DNA of 64,000 nt from contig NZ_QLNP01000064.1 of assembly GCF_003261175.1 (NCBI RefSeq), forward strand, positions 124,001 through 188,000. Reading direction: 5' to 3'. Positions 1 to 8,202 of this stretch are shown piece by piece. A program made the position numbers and the translations under genes. This DNA comes from Arthrobacter globiformis (GTDB lineage: Bacteria; Actinomycetota; Actinomycetes; Actinomycetales; Micrococcaceae). The first letter of the stretch is position 1, and each line of letters opens with the position of its first letter. Under the pieces are notes generated by a model. That model did not search any database. It saw nothing but the letters and a program-made list of their open reading frames with translations, and had not been told where the DNA came from.

Positions 1-270
1 TTCCTTGCCGCCCTTTTGGAGGAAGACGGCGTGCTCAGCGGCGAGGAGTTCTGGCGCACGGCGGCGGCAGCGGTTCGTGACTATCAGAGTGAGCACCCGG
101 AACTGGCGGACCAGTTTGCCCGCCACGACCTGTTCGCCGCCGACTTCGAGCTGTCCTGCCTGAACCGGCTGCAGCTGCGCAACAACCAGCAGATGCTCGA
201 TCTGGCAGACCCGTCCGGCGGGCTGCAGAAGGCGGGCAGGCTCGCGAATCCCCTGGCCAACTTCGCCTGA
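1..270 (+). CDS. IucA/IucC-family siderophore synthetase, C-terminal end (partial)
   Basis: Only the last 89 codons are present; the frame is open to the left edge. The tail with LNRLQLRNNQQM followed by DLADPS matches the conserved C-terminus of NIS siderophore synthetases of the IucA/IucC family, especially DesD-like enzymes. These couple carboxylates to amines or hydroxylamines with ATP in the cytoplasm to build hydroxamate siderophores. The stop is followed by a short GC hairpin before the next gene. The DesD-like reading is by resemblance of this short tail only; the partner genes lie outside the window. Confidence 0.85.
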   Translation, partial: FLAALLEEDGVLSGEEFWRTAAAAVRDYQSEHPELADQFARHDLFAADFELSCLNRLQLRNNQQMLDLADPSGGLQKAGRLANPLANFA

Positions 271-294
271 GCTGCGCCACCGGGAGGGGCTGAT

Positions 295-312
295 CCCTGC
301 GGCACCGCGGGG
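295..312 (+). terminator. Possible short hairpin after the siderophore gene
   Basis: CCCTGCGG and CCGCGGGG form an 8-bp stem with one G-T pair and a 2-base loop, followed by CTGTTTCTG. It is 25 bp after the stop codon. The loop is very tight and there is no real T-tract, so this is a weak call. Confidence 0.3.
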
Positions 313-346
313 CTGTTTCTGCGTGCCGCGGGCTTAGGCTGTTGCC

Positions 347-1150
347 ATGACGCCCAACACCGCCAGACCCACAGCCCTCGTCACCGGCGCCACCGCAGGA
401 CTGGGCGCAGAATTCGCCCGCCAGCTCGCCGAACAGGGGAACAACCTCGTGCTCGTGGCCCGCGACACGGCACGGCTGCAGGCCACAGCAGACGAGCTGC
501 AGCGGCGGTACGGAACCACGGCTGAGGTGCTGACCGCGGACCTGACCGACGACGGCGGCGTGGCCGCCGTCGTCGGACGCCTTTCCGACCCCTCACGGCC
601 GGTGGACATGCTGGTGAACAACGCCGGGATCGGGCTGCTGCACAACTTCGACGAGAACCCGATCGAGGATGAGAAGAAGCATCTGAGGCTGCACGTGCAG
701 ACTGCCATGGAGCTCAGCCACGCCGCCCTCCAGGGCATGCTGGCCCGCGGTTCCGGCCGGATCATCAACGTTGCCAGCGTGGCGGCTTTCCTGCCCCGCG
801 GTTCCTACTCGGCGGCGAAGGCGTGGCTGCTCAGCTTCAGCCGCTGGGCGAACCTCGCCTACTCCCCCCGCGGCGTGAAGGTGACCGCCGTCTGCCCCGG
901 CTTTGTCCACACCGAGTTCCATGACCGGATGGGGATGGACAAGTCCGTGGCCCCGGGCTGGACGTGGCTGCGGCCGGGCCGAGTGGTCCGCGAAGCACTG
1001 GCGGACAATGAGCGCGGGAAGGCTGTTTCCATCCCGACCAAGCGCTACAAGGTGCTGGCCGCCGCCGCCCGCGTGGTGCCGGACAGGTTTACGGCAGGGC
1101 CGCCGCGCCGGCCGCAGGAGCCGGGCGTCGGTTCCGGCGCGAGCGGATAA
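347..1150 (+). CDS. SDR-family oxidoreductase
   Basis: This 267-residue classical short-chain dehydrogenase has the Rossmann motif TGATAGLG at residues 13-20, the NNAG motif near residue 90 and the catalytic YSAAK, preceded by the Ser of IINVASVAAF. It is an NAD(P)-dependent soluble oxidoreductase; the substrate cannot be told from sequence. The ATG at 347 has no clear Shine-Dalgarno sequence, but the Rossmann strand begins right after it, so it is the sensible start. Its last 62 bp overlap the 3' end of the convergent FUSC gene. The C-terminal extension of about 20 residues in that overlap is low-complexity and rich in Pro, Gly and Ser. Confidence 0.88.
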   Translation: MTPNTARPTALVTGATAGLGAEFARQLAEQGNNLVLVARDTARLQATADELQRRYGTTAEVLTADLTDDGGVAAVVGRLSDPSRPVDMLVNNAGIGLLHNFDENPIEDEKKHLRLHVQTAMELSHAALQGMLARGSGRIINVASVAAFLPRGSYSAAKAWLLSFSRWANLAYSPRGVKVTAVCPGFVHTEFHDRMGMDKSVAPGWTWLRPGRVVREALADNERGKAVSIPTKRYKVLAAAARVVPDRFTAGPPRRPQEPGVGSGASG

Positions 1151-2192
1151 GCACCACCACGAGGATTCCGGTGCCGGCACCGACCACGGTTTCGACGGCG
1201 CGTTCGGTGATGAGCACTTGCGGGTCTGCCGGGGCCGCCAGCTGGGTCATTAGCAGGATGACCGGAGTGAACCAGACCATGGCCAGCCCGTAGTGCCGGG
1301 TCATGAACAGCTCTGTGCCGAACTGGAAGACGATCACCAGCAGCGCCAGCACCGCGGCCTCCGCTCCCGGGAAAAAATGCAGCGGAGCCCAAGGCCCCGG
1401 AAAAAGTACGACGGCGACCAGCACCAGCCCGAGGAACGTCCCCATCATCCTGTGGATGCCGCGGTGGACGCTGCTGGGCAGGTCCGCGCCGGCGAGCGGA
1501 ACCGCGGCGGCGGCCATCGCCCAGTGCGGGTGGCCGCTTCCGGTCAGGAGGCCAATGGTGCCGGCGGCCCCGACGGCCAGCACATAGCGGGCCGCGTGTG
1601 TTGCCGCGTGGCGCCGGAAAGTTCCGTTGAGGCGGACTGCCGGACGGACCGCGCCGGGCTGCCAGGCCCTGCCGCGGACCCAGCCGCCGAATCCCACCAG
1701 CAAGGAGAACGCCGCGGCGCCGCCGGCGATAAGCAGGGCAACATACCAGGGCACGGGGGTGGGAACGGATGCGCAGGCGCCCAGGGCGAGGATCCCGAAG
1801 AAAGGGCCGTTGGGCCGGAGCCGCACCTTATCAGAATAGACAGACCCCACGCCCGCCAGCAGGGCTTCGATGCCAACGAGCCACCAGGAGTGCAGGCCGT
1901 TGACCGACAGGACCACGCCCACGGTCACGCCGGACAGCAGGACCATTGCCGCCTGGAGCTGATGGGTGAGCCGGAGCTGGTGCGGCTCGGAACGGCCGTA
2001 CATGCCGGTGAGCGCGCCGAACACGGCATAGATGGTGAGCTCCGGCCGGCCGAGGAGCAGCAGGACGAGGGAGGGGACGGCCACGCTGATGGCCACACGC
2101 CATGCCGAGAGATGGTCATTGTTGGCGGGGCCAAAGCTGTGCAGTTGCCGCAGGTGGTGCACTACAGACTGCACCGGCCCGACCCCTTTCAT
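1089..2192 (-). CDS. FUSC-family membrane protein
   Basis: A 367-residue integral membrane protein. Hydrophobic segments alternate with short loops in two blocks, about residues 30-180 and 205-355. The N-terminal stretch WRVAISVAVPSLVLLLLGRP and the second block with ALAVVLFPGPWAPLHFFPG-like segments resemble FUSC/aromatic-acid exporter family permeases such as YccS/AaeB, here in a short form without the large cytosolic domain. The substrate is unknown. The gene is monocistronic and converges on the SDR, overlapping its 3' end by 62 bp. The ATG at 2192 has only a poor ribosome-binding site (GTAGG directly adjacent). Confidence 0.75.
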   Translation of the reverse strand: MKGVGPVQSVVHHLRQLHSFGPANNDHLSAWRVAISVAVPSLVLLLLGRPELTIYAVFGALTGMYGRSEPHQLRLTHQLQAAMVLLSGVTVGVVLSVNGLHSWWLVGIEALLAGVGSVYSDKVRLRPNGPFFGILALGACASVPTPVPWYVALLIAGGAAAFSLLVGFGGWVRGRAWQPGAVRPAVRLNGTFRRHAATHAARYVLAVGAAGTIGLLTGSGHPHWAMAAAAVPLAGADLPSSVHRGIHRMMGTFLGLVLVAVVLFPGPWAPLHFFPGAEAAVLALLVIVFQFGTELFMTRHYGLAMVWFTPVILLMTQLAAPADPQVLITERAVETVVGAGTGILVVVLIRSRRNRRPAPAAGAAALP

Positions 2193-2307
2193 CCTACGAA
2201 ATTAGCATTACGGCAAAGATCTCACCGCGTGCTGCGTCACAAAGTGAGACAGGCAACAGGACGGCCTCGACTGGGCAACCCTGGCGGCGGGGGAGGCGTG
2301 GCAGCGC

Positions 2308-2358
2308 GAAGGCCCGCCGGGCGTGCCCCGTGGAAAGGGACATGCCGGACGGGCCTTC
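2308..2358. terminator. Long imperfect hairpin downstream of the MFS gene
   Basis: GAAGGCCCG at 2308 pairs perfectly with CGGGCCTTC ending at 2358. The stem continues imperfectly through about 20 bp around a loop near 2330-2338. It lies 40 bp beyond the stop of the minus-strand MFS gene and between two minus-strand genes, so termination of MFS transcription is the likely role. There is no T-rich tail. Confidence 0.55.
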
Positions 2359-2397
2359 AGCCGCGCCAGCCTTCGCCTCCATCAGCCGATAGCGGCA

Positions 2398-4026
2398 TCA
2401 GGTGCGGGCGGGCACCTTGTTCGGTTCGTCGTCGAGTTCCTTGTCCAGATCACTTTCCTTTTCCGGACCAGTGTTCGGTTCATCGACGGTCTCGAACGGC
2501 AGTTCGTCGAGGTCGATCAGCGGGTTCTCGTCCTGGGTGGCCACCAGTTCACGGGCCTCGGCCTGGGTGTCCACGCTGGGCATGGAGCCGGGCAGCGGGC
2601 GCTGGGCGGATTCCTTGAGGAAGTAGATGGCCGCGGCACCAACGGCCGAGGTGGCCATCAGGTAGTAGGCAGGCATCATGTCGTTGCCGGTGGCGCTGAT
2701 GAGGGCGGCCACGATGAACGGCGTTGTACCGCCGAAGATTGCCACGGAGAAGTTGTAGGCAATGCCCATGGCGCCGTACCGGCTGGCCGTGGGGAACTGC
2801 GCGGGCAGCGCGGAGGCGAGGTTCGCAACGTAGAAGGTCACGGGGAAGGCGATCAGCGACAGGCCGGCCAGGGTTGACCAGACGCTGCCGATGCCGATCA
2901 GCATGAACGCCGGGGCAGCGAGGACCACGGTGCTGACGGCGCCGATCCAGAGAACCGGGCGGCGGCCGATGCGGTCCGAGAGCTTGCCGGTCAGCGGAAT
3001 GCAAAGGCTCATGACCACGAGTACCGGGATGGTGAGCAGCGTGCCGTGGACAGGGTCGTAACCCTTGGACTCTGTGAGGTAGGTCGGCATGTAGGACGTC
3101 AGTGCGTAGCCGGCGGTGTTGGCCGCCGCCACGAGGATCATGGCCACGATAATGGAGCGCCAGTAGGCCTTGACGATGCCCACCGGGCCCTTTGCTGTGG
3201 CCTCATCACCGGCGGCAGCGTCCTTGGCGAGTTCCTCCTGCGCGTCCAGGGTGGCCTGGAACTGCGGGGACTCCTCAATCTTGCTTCGGAAGTACACGGC
3301 GATCAGGCCCAGGGGACCGGCGATCAGGAACGGCAGGCGCCAGCCCCAGTCCTCCATGGCGGCCTGGCCCAGCGTCAGCTGCAGCACGGACACCAGCGCG
3401 GCACCCAGGGCGAAGCCGAGGTAGCTGCCCATATCCAGGAAGCTGGCGAAGAAGCCGCGGCGTTTGTCCGGCGAGTACTCGCTCACAAACGTGGTGGCAC
3501 CGGCGTACTCGCCGCCGGTGGAGAAACCCTGCACGAGTTTGAGCACCACCAGGAGGGCGGCTGCCCACATGCCGATCTGCGCGTAGCCGGGCAGCAGGCC
3601 GACGGCGAAGGTGCTTGCCGCCATCAGCATCAGCGTGGCCGCGAGGACCTTCTGGCGGCCGATCTTGTCGCCGAGCCAGCCGAACACGACGCCACCCAGC
3701 GGGCGGGCGATGAAGGTGGCAGCGAACGTGCCCAGGAGAAACAGCGTCTGCACGCTCTTGTCGGCCTCCGGCAGGAACACCGGACCCATGGTGGTGATGA
3801 GGTAGCCGAATACGCCGACGTCGTACCACTCCATGGTGTTGCCCACGATCGTGCCGCCGAGGGCCTTCTTGAGCATGGGCTGGTCGACGACGTTAACGTC
3901 GGATACCTTGAGCCGGCGCCGCGCGAGCAGCTTGGGTTTCTTCGCACTGTGGGGTGCGGCCTGGTCAGTTCCGCTGGCGTTCCTGGCGCCTGCTGAAGAG
4001 TCGGTCGTGCTTCGGTCTGTGGGCAT
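2398..4026 (-). CDS. MFS transporter, metabolite:H+ symporter (ProP-like) family
   Basis: A 542-residue permease with about 12 membrane segments. The stretch GNTMEWYDVGVFGYL, the loop 2-3 motif GWLGDKIGRQ and the motif VQGFSTGGEYAGA are hallmarks of the MHS family, which includes ProP, KgtP and ShiA. It probably imports a small zwitterion or organic acid with protons across the inner membrane; the exact substrate is not readable. The C-terminus carries a hydrophilic acidic tail of about 55 residues, somewhat like osmosensory ProP tails but without an obvious coiled coil. The ATG at 4026 is chosen over the one at 4050 because AGGAG sits 8 bases before it, while the upstream ATG has no ribosome-binding site. 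Confidence 0.88.
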   Translation of the reverse strand: MPTDRSTTDSSAGARNASGTDQAAPHSAKKPKLLARRRLKVSDVNVVDQPMLKKALGGTIVGNTMEWYDVGVFGYLITTMGPVFLPEADKSVQTLFLLGTFAATFIARPLGGVVFGWLGDKIGRQKVLAATLMLMAASTFAVGLLPGYAQIGMWAAALLVVLKLVQGFSTGGEYAGATTFVSEYSPDKRRGFFASFLDMGSYLGFALGAALVSVLQLTLGQAAMEDWGWRLPFLIAGPLGLIAVYFRSKIEESPQFQATLDAQEELAKDAAAGDEATAKGPVGIVKAYWRSIIVAMILVAAANTAGYALTSYMPTYLTESKGYDPVHGTLLTIPVLVVMSLCIPLTGKLSDRIGRRPVLWIGAVSTVVLAAPAFMLIGIGSVWSTLAGLSLIAFPVTFYVANLASALPAQFPTASRYGAMGIAYNFSVAIFGGTTPFIVAALISATGNDMMPAYYLMATSAVGAAAIYFLKESAQRPLPGSMPSVDTQAEARELVATQDENPLIDLDELPFETVDEPNTGPEKESDLDKELDDEPNKVPART

Positions 4027-4488
4027 TTGGGCAACTCCTGTGGAGGTCATTTGCTTGCGACTTATAGCTGCCCCGCTCCGGGCAGGCCTTCAATTTTACG
4101 TGATTTCCATGGATTTCGAGAGTTCGGTGCCGTATGATCACCCGGTTTAGGGGGCAAAACGGCGCTGAAGCCAGATTTGTTTTGGCCGATCTGGCCCCGC
4201 CATCCTGCGGATTTTCCGCGGCAGGGGCGATCGTTATCAAACCTTTTTCTGGAACAGGGCTCTTCCGCCCCGATTCCGCGCCGAATCCGTCCTTTCGGGC
4301 GCCCCGAGTCCGGTCCCGCCGGGCGGGGCGTGCACGGCGGCGGACGGGCGGTAATTGAACCGAACAGCGTCGCTACTCGTCTGATTGGTTAGGTCCAGGT
4401 TCAGGACCCGGGATGGTGGACCGGGAGGCCGGGACTGAGCGTTCATAACTTGCAGACGGTTTTACTTCTTCCAGACAGGGTGTTCGCC
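4027..4488. other. Divergent intergenic region, no gene seen
   Basis: This 462-bp stretch separates the minus-strand MFS gene from the plus-strand DUF2231 gene. It is less GC-rich near 4080-4200 than the flanking genes and must hold the two divergent promoters. I see no convincing ORF, tRNA-like fold or clear sigma-70 consensus pair in it. Confidence 0.5.
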
Positions 4489-4995
4489 ATGGACTACGAG
4501 ATCAGCGGTTTGCCGATGCATGTGTTGCTCGTCCACGCCACGGTGGTCTTCGTTCCGCTGGCGGCCCTTTGCACGCTGCTCAGCCTTCTCTGGCCCGCCG
4601 CCCGACGGCGTTTGGGGATCGTCACGCCGCTGGTCGCCCTGCTGGCCCTGATCCTGGTGCCGGTTACGGCAGCGGCCGGCGCCTGGCTCTTGGACCGTGT
4701 TGATGTGACGCCGCGGATCAATGCCCACATGCAGCTCGCCGGGATGCTCCTGCCATGGGTGGTGGGCGTGTTCCTCGTGGCCCTGGCCCAGTGGCTGTGG
4801 TTCCGCTATGGCACCTCGCAGGCAGAAGTGATGAGGCGGCGAATGGGCACCGCCGGGTCCCGTATCGCGGGGATTGTCGCCGTCGTGGTCGCCCTGGTGC
4901 TCTGCGGTGGTGCCGTAGCCTCCGTGGCGATTGTCGGGGAAGCGGGATCCCGTGCGGTGTGGGAAGGATCCTTCCGGACCGGGGCCGACGACTAA
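4489..4995 (+). CDS. DUF2231-type membrane protein
   Basis: A 168-residue protein with four hydrophobic segments, at about residues 12-32, 42-62, 78-98 and 123-148. The opening GLPMHVLLVHATVVFVPLAA places conserved histidines in the first helix, as in DUF2231 proteins, where the helices are suggested to bind haem or to couple to redox partners. The function is not established. The ATG at 4489 follows ACAGGG by 8 bases; an upstream in-frame TTG at 4450 would add 13 residues but lacks a ribosome-binding site. It stands alone. Confidence 0.8.
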   Translation: MDYEISGLPMHVLLVHATVVFVPLAALCTLLSLLWPAARRRLGIVTPLVALLALILVPVTAAAGAWLLDRVDVTPRINAHMQLAGMLLPWVVGVFLVALAQWLWFRYGTSQAEVMRRRMGTAGSRIAGIVAVVVALVLCGGAVASVAIVGEAGSRAVWEGSFRTGADD

Positions 4996-5234
4996 GTACT
5001 CAGTCTCTTCCAGGACGACGTGATTCTGCCTAAGGTGGACCCATGGGAACACTGATCTTCGAGTAATGGACGTGCCATGGCGCGGCATTCGCCGCCGCAA
5101 CTAACTCCGCCTTTCAGGTTTCTGGCTTCGCAATGCTTCTTCACTGGAGCAGGCTTCTTTGCCATCCGGTGACGGCGGATTCTCTGATCTAAATATGGGG
5201 AACAACTTCATTTCATCGCGGAAAGGAAGAACAA

Positions 5235-5495
5235 ATGGCCGACTCCTACAACGGAAGCAGCATCAAGCCGGATGTCGCTGCGCATCTGGCCGAATCGATG
5301 GAAAGGCCGGCGCTGCCCACTCCCGAGACCCTGGCCGTGACTGCGGCCATGGGCGGGGCAAAGCAGTGGCCGGATGGCAGCGGCAAACGGCGCCACCCCA
5401 AGGAACACGGTGCAAGTCCCGGACGCGCGGGACAGGGCGCTGCCGTGACGGCGATCCACCGGACCGGCCGCCCGCAGATGCCGCACTCGTCCTGA
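5235..5495 (+). CDS. Small hypothetical protein, 86 residues
   Basis: A short, soluble, probably disordered protein rich in Ala, Gly, Pro, His and Lys, with no cysteine and no membrane segment. GGAAAGGA lies 7-14 bases upstream of the ATG, a strong ribosome-binding site. A bidirectional hairpin follows the stop codon by 16 bp, which supports a real expressed unit. I do not recognise the family. The composition would fit a small stress or storage protein of Arthrobacter type, but this is a guess. Confidence 0.6.
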   Translation: MADSYNGSSIKPDVAAHLAESMERPALPTPETLAVTAAMGGAKQWPDGSGKRRHPKEHGASPGRAGQGAAVTAIHRTGRPQMPHSS

Positions 5496-5511
5496 CCAGC
5501 TGAAAATACGG

Positions 5512-5551
5512 ACAGCCTGGCTACGCCCAGTATCGGGTGTCGCCAGGCTGT
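5512..5551. terminator. Bidirectional terminator between small gene and ligD
   Basis: ACAGCCTGGC (5512-5521) pairs perfectly with GCCAGGCTGT (5542-5551). The plus-strand product is followed by TTTC. The hairpin ends 1 bp before the ligD stop codon, so it can serve both convergent genes. Confidence 0.75.
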
Positions 5552-5552
5552 T

Positions 5553-8162
5553 TCATGCTTCCCTCACCACCTCCGCCGGTTCCTTGTCCAGCCGCCAGCC
5601 GCGCCATACCGGGTGGCGAAGCTTGCCGCTCCCTGTCCACTCGCCGAAGGCCACCTCACCCACCAGGGCGGGGTCCACCCAGCGCGCGTCTGCCGCATCC
5701 GCTGACGGAACATCATCGAACGGCGACGTCTTCTGCGCCAGTCCCTCCATCTTTTTCCGCAGCTCCTCCAGTTCACGCATGCTGAAGCCGCTTCCCACGC
5801 GGCCCACATACCGCAGCGTCTTGCCCTCCGGAATGCCCACCAGCAGGGACCCCACGGTGTTGGACCGGTCGCCCTTACCAGGACGCCAACCCCCCACCAC
5901 CACTTCCTGCGTCTGTTCGATCTTGAGCTTGATCCACGTGTGGGTCCGTTGCCCGCTTACGTAGCGGCTGTCCGCGCGCTTGGCCATCACGCCTTCCAGG
6001 CCCAGCTCGCGGGCGCTTTCCAGGATGTGCTCCACCTTCTCGTCGAGGGTCTCCGACAGTTCCACCGGGCACCCGCCAGGTTCGAAGAAGTCCGCGAGAC
6101 GTTCCCGCCGCTTCCTCAGGGGCAGCCTGCGCAGGTCGTCGCCGTCGTCGGCGAGCAGGTCAAAGAGCATCATCCGCACCGGGATGGTGGCACGGGCCCG
6201 TTTCACGTCGCCCGGCCTCGTCAGCTTCATCCTTCCCTGCAGGAGCCCGAAGTCGGGCCGCCCGGAAGGCCCGACGGCGAAGATCTCACCGTCCGCGATG
6301 AAGTCCTGCGGGGGCCAGCAGCTCCTGTCCGTGAATTCGGGATAGCTGGCCGACATGTCGTTGCCGTTCCGGCTCAGGAGCCTGATTTGATCGCCGTCCG
6401 CCACCACGAGCGCACGGATCCCGTCCCACTTCAGTTCGAAGAGCCATTCGCTGCCATGCAGATCCGCCAGCGTGCCGGCCGAGGCGAGCATGGGGGCCGG
6501 GTCCTCCCGGAGGGTGTCCTTTCGGGGTGCTGCCGGCCTCGAAGCGGCCGTGCGGGCCGGGCTCTCTGGTTCTTTGGCAGCAGCCGGCTCCTTGGAGCTC
6601 GCGGCTCCTTTGGTGCCGCCCAGCTTTTTCCGCGTTCCCGGGACCCGGTCCATCAGATGGATGAGCCACTGCGACTCCTCGCCGTGGCCTTTCCCGGTAT
6701 GGATCAGGGCGAACCTCCTGGTGCCGCCAAGGCCGCCGCCCTCACGGCCCGTCAGTGTGGCAATGACTTCTTTGCCGTTGACCCATTTTTCGAGCTCATA
6801 GACACCTTTGTCCCAGATGCTGACGCTGCCGGCCCCGTACTCGCCTTTGGGGATGTCGCCCTCAAAATCGGCATAGTCCATGGGGTGGTCTTCGGTCTGC
6901 ACCGCCAGGTGGTTCTTGTCCCCTGACTCCGGCACGCCCTTCGGCAGCGCCCAGGAGACAAGCACACCCTCGTGCTCCAGCCGGAAGTCGTAATGGAGCC
7001 GGCTGGCATGGTGCTCCTGGATGACGAAGATCTCCTTGCCCGCCTGCGCCGCAACGCCGTTAGCCTTTGCCGCGTGGTGCTCTTCCGCGGTGAACGGCTC
7101 CGGTGTTTTGCCCTGGTCGCGCAGGGAGCGGTACTTATTCAGCCGGGAATCCGCGTGCCCACCGCCGCGCAGTCCTGCGGTTCCCGTGGGTGCGTGGTCC
7201 AGGTGGGCTGCGTTTGCGCTGCCGGCGCCGTCAGGGCGGCCGGTGCCGGCTTGGCCTGCGACAAGGTGCCCGGTGGCCGAACTGACCGGGGCGAAGGGAT
7301 CCTTGCCGGCCGCCACCCGGCGCATGACCTCCTGATAGTCCAGGTGTTTCAGCGACGGCGAACTCAACTCCCGCCAGGTACGCGGAGCCGCCACAGTGGG
7401 GTGCAGGCGGCCGCGGAGCGAATACGGAACGATGGTGGTCTTCGCAGCGTTGTTCTGGCTCCAATCCACCAGGACCTTTCCCGTCCTGAGGGACTTCTTC
7501 ATGTCACTGACCGCGAGGTCCGGATGGTCGGCCTCCAGGGCACGGGCCAATTCACGGGCGAAGGCGGAGACCTCATCGGACGTCTGTGTACCGTCCAGGA
7601 CGGCGTACAGATGGATCCCCTTGCTGCCGCTGGTGACCGGAAGGGGATCAAGCCCCACGTCCTGCAGGATGGTCCGCGCCAGCTTGGCCACCTCTACGCA
7701 TTCGGGCAGTCCCGCCCCTTCCCCGGGATCGAGGTCCAGGACCAGCCGGTCAGGAGGCAGGGCACTGCCGTGGGAGTCCACCGTCCACTGCGGCACGTGG
7801 ATTTCCAGCGAGGCGATCTGCGCCAGCCAGGTGAGCGTGGCCGGATCGTTGACCAGCGGATAGTAGTTGGTGTTGGTCTTGTGCGTGATGGCGGCGCGGG
7901 GCACCCAGCCCGGCGCTGAGTCGTCCAGGTTCTTCTGGAAAAACATCTCGCCGGGCTGGGCCTCGGTTCCTACCCCGTGCACCCACCTCTTGCGGGTTGC
8001 CGGGCGGTTCCTGGCAGCCGGGATCAGCACCGGGGCCACAGCGGCGTAATAGGCGATGACGTCCGCCTTGGTGGTGCCGGTGGCGGGGTACATCACCTTG
8101 TCGAGGTTTGTCAGGGTCAGTTCGCGGCCGCCGACCCGCACGCGTTCCTTACCGCCGGCCAT
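5553..8162 (-). CDS. ligD: Multifunctional ATP-dependent DNA ligase D (NHEJ)
   Basis: An 869-residue LigD with domains in the order polymerase, phosphoesterase, ligase. The polymerase domain (about 1-290) has the metal-binding DLDPGEG with Asp143 and Asp145. The 3'-phosphoesterase domain (about 345-510) has EHHASRLHYDFRLE with His384, His390 and Asp392. The ligase domain (about 555-869) has the adenylated Lys578 in FELKWDGIR. It fills, trims and seals double-strand breaks together with Ku. The linkers at 300-345 and 515-550 are low-complexity. GAGGTGA precedes the ATG by 5 bases. It is divergent from ku, with 40 bp between the start codons, as expected for a two-gene NHEJ module. Pol-PE-Lig is the domain order known from mycobacteria. 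Confidence 0.96.
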   Translation of the reverse strand: MAGGKERVRVGGRELTLTNLDKVMYPATGTTKADVIAYYAAVAPVLIPAARNRPATRKRWVHGVGTEAQPGEMFFQKNLDDSAPGWVPRAAITHKTNTNYYPLVNDPATLTWLAQIASLEIHVPQWTVDSHGSALPPDRLVLDLDPGEGAGLPECVEVAKLARTILQDVGLDPLPVTSGSKGIHLYAVLDGTQTSDEVSAFARELARALEADHPDLAVSDMKKSLRTGKVLVDWSQNNAAKTTIVPYSLRGRLHPTVAAPRTWRELSSPSLKHLDYQEVMRRVAAGKDPFAPVSSATGHLVAGQAGTGRPDGAGSANAAHLDHAPTGTAGLRGGGHADSRLNKYRSLRDQGKTPEPFTAEEHHAAKANGVAAQAGKEIFVIQEHHASRLHYDFRLEHEGVLVSWALPKGVPESGDKNHLAVQTEDHPMDYADFEGDIPKGEYGAGSVSIWDKGVYELEKWVNGKEVIATLTGREGGGLGGTRRFALIHTGKGHGEESQWLIHLMDRVPGTRKKLGGTKGAASSKEPAAAKEPESPARTAASRPAAPRKDTLREDPAPMLASAGTLADLHGSEWLFELKWDGIRALVVADGDQIRLLSRNGNDMSASYPEFTDRSCWPPQDFIADGEIFAVGPSGRPDFGLLQGRMKLTRPGDVKRARATIPVRMMLFDLLADDGDDLRRLPLRKRRERLADFFEPGGCPVELSETLDEKVEHILESARELGLEGVMAKRADSRYVSGQRTHTWIKLKIEQTQEVVVGGWRPGKGDRSNTVGSLLVGIPEGKTLRYVGRVGSGFSMRELEELRKKMEGLAQKTSPFDDVPSADAADARWVDPALVGEVAFGEWTGSGKLRHPVWRGWRLDKEPAEVVREA

Positions 8163-8202
8163 GGGGCTTCACCTCAGGGCCTGCGTGCGGTTGACTTGTC
8201 CC

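Noticed and set aside
1293-2618. 441-codon plus-strand ORF opposite the FUSC and MFS genes
   Set aside because: It is the mirror of GC-rich coding sequence: the product is rich in Gly, Arg, Gln and His with no domain, while the minus strand encodes clear membrane proteins.
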